Source: JBIOJM01 sp044450785
GTDB taxonomy: Bacteria; Planctomycetota; Planctomycetia; Isosphaerales; Isosphaeraceae
NCBI GenBank assembly: GCA_044450785.1
Contig: JBIOJM010000498.1
Span: 1 to 5,383, forward strand
Length of the DNA: 5,383 bases
Reading direction: 5' to 3'
Position 1 is the stretch's first letter; each line of letters begins with the position of its first letter. Made by a program: the position numbers and the translations under genes. Under the pieces are notes generated by a model. It worked only from the letters and a program-made list of their open reading frames with translations, searched no databases and was not told the DNA's origin. Below, piece after piece: positions 1-4,319 of this stretch.

Positions 1-1052
1 GCCACTTCCGCCAGTACCCCAAGCGGCGTCGCGGCGTCGGCATTGCTGATGTAATACTTGACCTCGGGTGTCGGCTCCAACGACCGGCGCACCAGCAGCC
101 AGACCGGCGGGCCAGCCTTGCCGTGACGCACCGCCCCGACACGGACCGCGGCGCACTCGAACGCCAGCGGCCCCTTCGCCCCCTCGCGGATTTGCAGGGT
201 CTGCCACGCCTCGCTGCTCAGGCACGACGCGACCATGACGACCGAGGCGACCGACTCCCGGGTCGGAAGGGTCGGCATCCGACCCCGACCACTGTAGGGA
301 GGAACGCACGAGGCCGGATCCTCGGTCCAGACGGTCGTAGTGACCGGCACCTCGACCACGTATCGCAGGTTCAGTTCTTCCACCTCGTCGAGAAACTCGC
401 CATTGCGGCCGTACTCCTCGTCGGCCGTGATCCAATCCAGGGTCACAATGCTCAGCAAGATGGTCATCCTGATCAGCCCGGCGGCGATCTGGGGCTTGGT
501 CTGGAAGGCAACCGTCTCGGGGATGTGGACCTTGGCGCGGCGGTCCCGGCACTCCTTGGTGTCTTCGCACCAACTCTCGGGCAAATAGAGCTGATGATCC
601 AACATCGCCGAGCCACCAGGGGTCACGCCCACGAGAAAGACCCCGACCTGGCAGTTGTCCTCCTTGCCCAGCCGGCCATTGTGCTGACGGTCCACACCGG
701 CACTGTGATTGCCCTTCTTGGCGAAGCCGCTCTCGTCGATCACCCCGACCGTGCCGATCGGGCTGCCGACGGCGGTGGGGACCAATTCGTCGGCGAACAC
801 CGACTGGACCTCGACCTGCACGTCGCCGTGGTCCCAGGGGGCGATGTTGATGAATTTCTGCAGCGCCGAGACCTGGCCATCGCCGACGTTCAAGGCGATC
901 GGCTCGATGCTCTTGCGCTCGGGGCAGATCATCAACCCTTTGATGTAAGTGTAGGCGTGATCTTGAGCCTGTTCCTTGCCGAACAAGGGGGCGAACCGCT
1001 CGTGGAACTCGACCAGCCGCTCGGCCGCGGCGCGCACTTCGTCCTGGGTCAT
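1..1052 (-). CDS. IS701-like DDE transposase, C-terminus beyond the left edge
   Basis: This frame reads without a stop from an ATG at 1052-1050 to the window edge, giving 350 residues. The product should cut and join the ends of its own insertion sequence. Family features seen in order: an N-terminal helical region with YIKGLMICPERKSIEPIA (about residues 36-53); the first catalytic Asp in GVIDESGFAKKG (D106), close to the usual IDDTGFPKKG; the conserved GVDRQHNGRLGKEDNCQVGV stretch (119-138); LYLPESWCED (155-164); FQTKPQIA (183-190); and the second Asp in WITADEEYG (D211). The third acidic residue normally lies further C-terminal and would be outside the window, so intactness cannot be judged. 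The start is supported by GGAGAG (1060-1065, minus strand) 7 nt upstream. Family members are usually a little over 400 residues. The IS ends were not identified. IS701-like assignment rests on motif recall, not a search. Confidence 0.85.
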   Translation of the reverse strand, partial: MTQDEVRAAAERLVEFHERFAPLFGKEQAQDHAYTYIKGLMICPERKSIEPIALNVGDGQVSALQKFINIAPWDHGDVQVEVQSVFADELVPTAVGSPIGTVGVIDESGFAKKGNHSAGVDRQHNGRLGKEDNCQVGVFLVGVTPGGSAMLDHQLYLPESWCEDTKECRDRRAKVHIPETVAFQTKPQIAAGLIRMTILLSIVTLDWITADEEYGRNGEFLDEVEELNLRYVVEVPVTTTVWTEDPASCVPPYSGRGRMPTLPTRESVASVVMVASCLSSEAWQTLQIREGAKGPLAFECAAVRVGAVRHGKAGPPVWLLVRRSLEPTPEVKYYISNADAATPLGVLAEV

Positions 1053-1119
1053 GGAGGGTCTCTCCACACGGCTGCCTGATCCCATGACGAACCGATCCGC
1101 CTTTCAACTACGCGCCCTC

Positions 1120-1148
1120 AATATAGCAACCTGGTCGCGTCTGGCCAA
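1120..1148 (-). promoter_or_regulatory. Candidate sigma-70-type promoter of the IS701-like transposase
   Basis: On the minus strand TTGGCC (1143-1148; 4 of 6 to TTGACA) is separated by exactly 17 nt from TATATT (1120-1125; 5 of 6 to TATAAT). It lies about 67 nt upstream of the transposase ATG. This is an AT-rich patch in a GC-rich window, which adds some weight. Planctomycete promoters are poorly defined, so this is a prediction by consensus only. Confidence 0.45.
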
Positions 1149-1172
1149 CTCGTTCTTCCGCTGTAGAAATAA

Positions 1173-1200
1173 GTAGGGTGGGTCGAGCGCAGCGAGGCCC
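1173..1200 (+). repeat. Hairpin-repeat half-unit, left flank of the outer element
   Basis: It begins GTAGGGTGGGTCGAGCG and ends GCGAGGCCC. A copy with one mismatch is found inverted at 2779-2806, and other-orientation copies occur at 1309-1329 and 2888-2908. Intact units would read GTAGGGTGGG...GCCCACC, able to pair GGTGGG with CCCACC. The last 21 bases (1180-1200) match 2888-2908 at 19 of 21 positions in the same orientation, so they form a direct repeat around the element at 1201-2887. Confidence 0.75.
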
Positions 1201-1245
1201 CATACGCGAAACTTAAGGGCGAGCGGGGGGCGTCAGCCCCCTGTC
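1201..1245 (+). repeat. Left inverted end of the outer element
   Basis: It starts CATACGCGAAACTTAAGGG and ends GCCCCCTGTC. Its partner at 2844-2887 is inverted and differs by one A/G change at the ninth base and one G fewer in the AAGGG run. It contains a GC hairpin (1226-1241). Confidence 0.85.
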
Positions 1246-1248
1246 TTT
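1226..1248 (+). terminator. Terminator-like hairpin in the left end of the outer element
   Basis: A perfect 6-bp stem GGGGGC/GCCCCC (1226-1231 and 1236-1241) with tetraloop GTCA is followed by TGTCTTTT on the + strand. It resembles an intrinsic terminator facing into the element and would stop outside transcription from reading into the transposase. The T-tract is imperfect, so function is inferred. Confidence 0.4.
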
Positions 1249-1254
1249 TGAGTT

Positions 1255-1294
1255 GATGGGGGGTTTCCGTAGCGCGGCGAAACCGCAACCCATC
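1255..1294. repeat. Imperfect hairpin inside the outer element
   Basis: Two stacked 6-bp stems pair: GATGGG (1255-1260) with CCCATC (1289-1294), and GGTTTC (1262-1267) with GAAACC (1279-1284). The loop is CGTAGCGCGGC. The stems are separated by bulges of one and four bases. No coding frame or regulatory target is evident. It may be the internal body of the small element or an independent dispersed repeat. Confidence 0.55.
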
Positions 1295-1308
1295 CACCCA
1301 CCCTCGGT

Positions 1309-1329
1309 GGGCCTCGCTCCGCTCGACCC
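1309..1329 (+). repeat. Left 21-bp direct repeat flanking the IS4-family element
   Basis: It runs GGGCCTCGC...GCTCGACCC and is identical over all 21 bases to 2779-2799, each copy abutting the CAT/ATG terminus of the IS. It is either a long target-site duplication or a pre-existing repeated target. IS4-family duplications are usually about 8-13 bp, so 21 is unusual. Confidence 0.85.
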
Positions 1330-1347
1330 CATACGCGAAACTTTAGG
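1330..1347 (+). repeat. Left terminal inverted repeat of the IS4-family element
   Basis: CATACGCGAAACTTTAGG matches the complement of 2761-2778 at all 18 positions; pairing stops at the next base inward (G against T). Confidence 0.9.
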
Positions 1348-1430
1348 GAATTGGCCTGGCGTGCAAATGGGAAAACTCCTTCTACTTCACGGGTTGTATC
1401 AGAACACGTGCTCGAAGAAGGAGCTTCCCA

Positions 1431-2765
1431 GTGGAGATTCTGCGCACGCTGGCCCACAATCTGCAACGGGTCTTTGGACCCGAACTCGAAGCGCTGGGGG
1501 ACCGGACCGGGGTCATCCAACGCCGACGCAAGTTTGGGGCCATGACCTTGCTGCGAACGCTGGTGTTGACCGTGCTCAAACATCCCCGAGCCCAGCCGGC
1601 CGACTTCCAGAGGACGGCCGCCCAGGTCGGCGTCCACGTCTCCAAGGCGGCCATCGTCAGGCGCTATTCGGACCCGCTCATCGCCTTTCTGCGGGAAGTC
1701 CTGGAGTACGCCCTGAAGCACGCCTTGGAGGGGCGGCCGGCGGCCAGCGCCCTGTTTCAGGGCTTCACCGCCGTCTTCATCGGCGACGCCAGCACCGTGG
1801 CGCTGCCCGACGATTATGCCGAGCAATTCCCGGGTTGTGGCGGCGCCGCGCGGTCGGGCCGCGCCGCGCTGAAGCTCCAGTTGCTCTGGGACTTCCTCGC
1901 CGGCGCGTGGCGACGGCTCGCCATCGAACCCGGCAAGAGCGGCGACGCGGTCAGTCCGATCGCCCGCGAGCAACTCCCCGCCGGGTCGCTGTCGCTGTTC
2001 GACCTCGGTTATTTCGACCTCGAGCGCTTCCGCCGACTGATGCAAGGCGGCGCCTTCTGGATCTCGCGTCTGCAACTGGGCGTGACGGTCTCCGACAGCG
2101 ACGGCCGGGAGTTGTCCCTGCTGGACTTCCTGCAAGGACGCCTCGACGCGGGTCAACGGATGATCGACATGCCGATTCTCTTGGGCGCGACGCATCGCCT
2201 GGCTTGCCGGCTCATTGCCGTCAGGATCCCGCAGGAAGTGGCGTCGCGCCGGCGGCAGCAGGCGCACGAGAAAGCGGCGAAGCACGGCCGGGCGGCGTCG
2301 GTGGCGTACCTGCGGTGGCAGGACTGGACGATCTTCGTGACCAACTGCGAACCCGAGCGTCTGACGTGGAAGGCCGTCGTCATCCTGTACCGCGTCCGCT
2401 GGCAAATCGAACTGATGTTCAAGCTTTGGAAATCGCACAACGGCCTGGCGCAGCATCGGCCGGAGGCCTCGGCACCAGAGCGCTTGGCCTTGATCTATGC
2501 GAAGCTCATCGGCGTGGTGGTGCAACACTGGATCCTCGTCACGGCGACCTGGAATTGCAGCCGCCATAGCCTGATGAAGGCCGCGGCCACGGTCCGGGAG
2601 TGGATCACGAACCTGGCCGAGCACCTGGACAACCCCGAGCGACTGGTGGAGACACTGGGCCGCCTCGCCACGACATTGGAAGGGGATTGCGTGGAGCGCC
2701 GCCAGAAGCAACCGAGCCTCTTCCAACTCCTGGAGGATCCCGAACTTCTGGACTGGCAAACCTAA
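1431..2765 (+). CDS. IS4-family DDE transposase
   Basis: This 444-residue protein should catalyse cut-and-paste transposition of the surrounding IS. It starts at GTG (1431) with AAGGAG (1418-1423) 7 nt upstream; no in-frame ATG has comparable support. An N-terminal helical region with a helix-turn-helix-like stretch (about residues 55-80, DFQRTAAQVGVHVSKAAI) precedes the RNase H-like core. Catalytic residues are visible: D119 in FIGDAST, D191 in LFDLGYFDL, and E327 in YRVRWQIELMFKLWK. The IS4 signature Y-(2)-R-(3)-E-(6)-K is complete (Y320, R323, E327, K334). The region between D191 and E327 contains a basic, helix-prone segment (about 268-290). The C-terminus ends in DWQT, its stop (2763-2765) lying within the terminal repeat. 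No frameshift or missing key residue is seen. Family is clear; the subgroup is not determined. Confidence 0.93.
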   Translation: MEILRTLAHNLQRVFGPELEALGDRTGVIQRRRKFGAMTLLRTLVLTVLKHPRAQPADFQRTAAQVGVHVSKAAIVRRYSDPLIAFLREVLEYALKHALEGRPAASALFQGFTAVFIGDASTVALPDDYAEQFPGCGGAARSGRAALKLQLLWDFLAGAWRRLAIEPGKSGDAVSPIAREQLPAGSLSLFDLGYFDLERFRRLMQGGAFWISRLQLGVTVSDSDGRELSLLDFLQGRLDAGQRMIDMPILLGATHRLACRLIAVRIPQEVASRRRQQAHEKAAKHGRAASVAYLRWQDWTIFVTNCEPERLTWKAVVILYRVRWQIELMFKLWKSHNGLAQHRPEASAPERLALIYAKLIGVVVQHWILVTATWNCSRHSLMKAAATVREWITNLAEHLDNPERLVETLGRLATTLEGDCVERRQKQPSLFQLLEDPELLDWQT

Positions 2766-2778
2766 AGTTTCGCGTATG
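2761..2778 (-). repeat. Right terminal inverted repeat of the IS4-family element
   Basis: This is the exact complement of 1330-1347. It includes the TAA stop of the transposase (2763-2765), so this end is constrained both as a transposase-binding site and as coding sequence. Confidence 0.9.
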
Positions 2779-2799
2779 GGGCCTCGCTCCGCTCGACCC
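2779..2799 (+). repeat. Right 21-bp direct repeat flanking the IS4-family element
   Basis: It is identical to 1309-1329. Here it continues into ACCCTAC (2800-2806), completing the right half of the hairpin unit, while the left copy is preceded by GGT, completing the other half. Joining the two flanks therefore rebuilds one intact unit, as expected if the IS inserted into it. Confidence 0.85.
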
Positions 2800-2843
2800 A
2801 CCCTACGCCGACGACCCATTCGAGAGGTCGGTTCGGGTCGGAA

Positions 2844-2887
2844 GACAGGGGGCTGACGCCCCCCGCTCGCCTTAAGTTCCGCGTATG
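2844..2887 (-). repeat. Right inverted end of the outer element
   Basis: It is the near-exact complement of 1201-1245. It holds the matching GC hairpin (2848-2853 with 2858-2863, loop TGAC). Read on the minus strand this hairpin is followed by TGTCTTCC, a poorer T-tract than at the left end. Confidence 0.85.
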
Positions 2888-2908
2888 GGGTCGAGCGGAG
2901 CGGGGCCC
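2888..2908 (+). repeat. Right 21-bp repeat flanking the outer element
   Basis: It runs GGGTCGAGCGG...GGGGCCC and continues into ACC. It matches 1180-1200 at 19 of 21 positions in direct orientation, and matches the inverse of the inner 21-bp repeat nearly as well. The two mismatches suggest that this insertion is older than the inner one, whose flanks are identical. Confidence 0.75.
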
Positions 2909-2962
2909 ACCAACCGCCCGGGCCACACCTGGTGGGTCACGCCCATATTTCATGATCGCGTT

Positions 2963-2978
2963 CCGGGCGCTCGCCCGG
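2963..2978. promoter_or_regulatory. Inverted repeat upstream of the antitoxin gene
   Basis: CCGGGC (2963-2968) pairs with GCCCGG (2973-2978) around a GCTC tetraloop, 27 nt before the antitoxin start. Toxin-antitoxin operons are commonly self-repressed through palindromes in this position, so it may be an operator; it could equally be a leader hairpin or chance in GC-rich DNA. No T-tract follows, so it is not a good terminator. Confidence 0.3.
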
Positions 2979-3005
2979 CGAGTGGCCGGGTCTGGAGAAA
3001 ACCCC

Positions 3006-3212
3006 ATGAGCGTCGAAAACGTGATGCCTCCGGTGCGCAGGTGGACGGCCGCCGAGTTGCGGCAACTGCCCCCCGCGCGACGGGACGAGATCCTGGAGGC
3101 GGCCGCGGCGCTTGCCGAGCAAGAGTACCGGAACGATCCGCAACTGACCGCCTTCGAAGCCTTCGGCAAGGACGACCTACATGGCGATAGTTCCCACGCC
3201 GAGTCGAGGTGA
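3006..3212 (+). CDS. Small antitoxin-like protein paired with MazF
   Basis: This 68-residue protein probably binds and neutralises the toxin encoded immediately downstream. The start at ATG 3006 is chosen because GGAG (2994-2997) lies 8 nt upstream and the conserved-looking part begins soon after; an in-frame ATG at 2952 would add 18 residues encoded by palindromic DNA without a good ribosome site. Residues 13-43 (WTAAELRQLPPARRDEILEA onward) look like one or two amphipathic helices, followed by an acidic tail, YRNDPQLTAFEAFGKDD, of the kind that wraps a MazF dimer. No recognisable DNA-binding fold (AbrB or ribbon-helix-helix) is obvious in its sequence. It overlaps the toxin gene by 32 nt in another frame, implying coupled translation. 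The role is inferred mainly from position, size and charge. Confidence 0.75.
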   Translation: MSVENVMPPVRRWTAAELRQLPPARRDEILEAAAALAEQEYRNDPQLTAFEAFGKDDLHGDSSHAESR

Positions 3213-3540
3213 GATCTGGCTGGTCAATTTCGATCCCGCCCTTGGGGCCGAGATCCAGAAGACCCGACCGGCCGTGGTCGTCAGCCTGGACACGATCGGC
3301 CGTCTCCCCTTGCGCATGATCGTCCCGATTACCGACTGGAAGCCACAGTACGCGAATTATCCCTGGATGGTCGAATTGCCCGCCTCCGCAGACAATGGGC
3401 TGGCCAAGGATTCCGTGGCTGATGCGTTTCAAACCAAGTCGGTGTCGCAGTCGCGCTTCGTTCGTCTGCTGGGTCAAGTTGCCGCCGATCAACTCGACGA
3501 AATCGCCGCGGCGATCGCGTTGTGTGTCGGCGCGCCTTGA
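3181..3540 (+). CDS. MazF/PemK-family toxin, probable mRNA endoribonuclease
   Basis: This 119-residue protein has the usual length and motif order of MazF/PemK ribosome-independent RNases. RGEIWLVNFDPALGAEIQKT (residues 9-28) is the first strand and loop; RPAVVVS (29-35) carries R29, equivalent to the catalytic Arg of E. coli MazF; PITDWK (49-54) carries T51 at the place of the active-site Thr; DAFQTKSVSQSRFVRLLG (81-98) is the conserved later strand region; a C-terminal helix follows (about 101-114). It starts at ATG 3181 with AAGGA (3168-3172) 8 nt upstream, inside the antitoxin gene. The antitoxin-first order with overlap is standard for type II modules. The cleavage sequence cannot be predicted. 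The specific gene name is left blank because PemK, MazF and related subgroups are not separable here. Confidence 0.92.
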   Translation: MAIVPTPSRGEIWLVNFDPALGAEIQKTRPAVVVSLDTIGRLPLRMIVPITDWKPQYANYPWMVELPASADNGLAKDSVADAFQTKSVSQSRFVRLLGQVAADQLDEIAAAIALCVGAP

Positions 3541-3738
3541 GGTTGCGGCCCCCAACTACCGGTCATCATCGTAAAGCTGTAATGAACTCTGTCGTCAAGC
3601 ACTGGTAGACAAGCCACCAGTACCACCCGCCCGACTCGGGGTCGAGGGACCCTCGGGAACGGCGCGATTTGCGTTGAACTTGGGACGAGCACACCCGACA
3701 ATGGAGCCAACTCGCCCTTGATCTGAGGAGTTCCACGC
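3541..3738. other. Intergenic stretch between the toxin and Uma2 genes
   Basis: No coding frame with a ribosome site is seen. Two small hairpins are possible: ACTGGT/ACCAGT (3601-3606 and 3616-3621, 9-nt loop) and CGAGG/CCTCG (3643-3647 and 3651-3655, 3-nt loop). Neither has a T-tract, so a terminator for the toxin operon is not supported. A possible promoter lies at 3674-3702. Confidence 0.5.
3674..3702 (+). promoter_or_regulatory. Weak candidate promoter for the Uma2 and TIR-FGE genes
   Basis: TTGAAC (3674-3679; 4 of 6 to TTGACA) and GACAAT (3697-3702; 4 of 6 to TATAAT) are separated by 17 nt. The Uma2 ATG is 36 nt downstream. Spacing is ideal but both boxes are degenerate. Confidence 0.3.
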
Positions 3739-4296
3739 ATGGCTCCCGCCCCCGTTGCCACTCTCCTCTCCGCCGAGCAGTTCGCCCGGCGCTCCGATCC
3801 TGGTTATCCGGAGGAACTCGTCCGGGGAAGGATCGTTCCGATGCCGATGCCCAAGCCGCGTCACGGCCATCTCTGCAACAAGGTGGGGAGGGTCCTCGGC
3901 AACTTCGTTGAGGACCATCAACTCGGATGGGTGTTCAACAACGACACGGGCGTCATCACGGAGCGCGATCCCGACACCGTGCGCGGGGCGGACGTCGCGT
4001 TTTACAGCTTCGCCCGCTTGCCTCGGGGCGAACTCCCCGATCAGTATCCGGAAGTCGCGCCCGAGCTGATCGTCGAGGTCCTCTCGCCCAACGATCGCTG
4101 GCCGAAGGTGCTGGGCAAGGTCGCGGAATATCTGGAGGCGGGCGTGTCGGTCGTGGTCGTGCTCGACGACGATCGCCGCTTGGCCCATGTCTTTGGCGCC
4201 GATGGCACGAACCGGATGCTTGGACCCGATGACGAGCTGACGCTCCCGGAATGGCTGGGCGAATTCCGCGTCGTGGTCCGACGGTTCTTCGAGTGA
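3739..4296 (+). CDS. Uma2-family (DUF820) PD-(D/E)XK nuclease-fold protein
   Basis: This 185-residue protein matches the usual size and pattern of the Uma2 family, putative endonucleases of restriction-enzyme fold that are greatly expanded in cyanobacteria and planctomycetes; their substrates are largely unknown. Visible motifs: YPEELVRGRIVPM (24-36) with conserved E26; PKPRHGHLCNKVGRVLGNFV (39-58); RGADVAFYS (82-90) with D85; PELIVEVLSPNDRWPKVLGK (108-127) with E113 as the probable metal-binding Glu and K127 as the probable shifted Lys; YLEAGVSVVVVLDDDRR (131-147), where the family usually has GV..YWIVD; and a C-terminal region ending in FRVVVRRFFE. The start has GAGGAG (3725-3730) 8 nt upstream. 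The core acidic residues are present, so the nuclease site looks intact. The TIR-FGE gene follows after 23 nt, suggesting co-transcription. Confidence 0.88.
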   Translation: MAPAPVATLLSAEQFARRSDPGYPEELVRGRIVPMPMPKPRHGHLCNKVGRVLGNFVEDHQLGWVFNNDTGVITERDPDTVRGADVAFYSFARLPRGELPDQYPEVAPELIVEVLSPNDRWPKVLGKVAEYLEAGVSVVVVLDDDRRLAHVFGADGTNRMLGPDDELTLPEWLGEFRVVVRRFFE

Positions 4297-4319
4297 CGGC
4301 GGACGCCGTGGGAAAAGCG

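Larger units (their letters stand above)
1330..2778 (+). mobile_element. Complete IS4-family insertion sequence, 1449 bp
   Basis: It is bounded by perfect 18-bp terminal inverted repeats, CATACGCGAAACTTTAGG at 1330-1347 and its complement at 2761-2778. Ends beginning CAT are seen in several IS4-family groups. It carries one transposase gene filling nearly all of the element; the stop codon lies inside the right terminal repeat. Each end is abutted by the same 21-bp direct repeat. Reading frame, catalytic residues and both ends are intact, so it could be active or have inserted recently. Confidence 0.85.
1201..2887. mobile_element. Outer MITE-like element with about 45-bp inverted ends, interrupted by the IS4-family element
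   Basis: The left end (1201-1245) and the right end (2844-2887, reversed) match over 44-45 bp with one substitution and one missing G. Both ends start with CATACGCG and carry AACTTAAGG, close to the terminal repeat of the IS inside. Removing the inner IS (1330-2778) and one 21-bp copy (2779-2799) leaves about 217 bp with no coding capacity that I can support. It contains a hairpin at 1255-1294. The flanks 1180-1200 and 2888-2908 form a 21-bp direct repeat with two mismatches. The best reading is a non-autonomous relative mobilised by an IS4-type transposase with similar ends. The alternative is a multi-part palindromic repeat of unknown origin. Confidence 0.6.

Noticed and set aside
123..1079. 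A 318-codon open frame on the + strand, plus shorter + frames at 340-588, 709-948 and 976-1176
   Set aside because: They lie opposite the IS701-like transposase, whose minus frame carries recognisable family motifs; the + translations are low-complexity and match nothing known.
1233..2819. A 528-codon minus-strand frame and a 438-codon + frame (1253-2569) over the IS4 element
   Set aside because: Both are GC-bias shadows of the IS4 transposase; they read through the terminal and flanking repeats and lack domain motifs.
1173..2908. CRISPR array or phage attachment sites as explanation of the repeats
   Set aside because: The repeats are few, occur in inverted and nested pairs tied to transposon ends, and are not regularly spaced; no cas gene or integrase is present.
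2952..3005. An upstream ATG start for the antitoxin
   Set aside because: The extra 18 residues are encoded across the 2963-2978 palindrome and there is no good ribosome site; GGAG fits the ATG at 3006.
2950..3555. A 201-codon minus-strand frame over the toxin-antitoxin region
   Set aside because: It is antisense to the MazF-type gene and has no recognisable domain.
3601..3655. Two small hairpins as a terminator of the toxin operon
   Set aside because: Short stems and no following T-tract.
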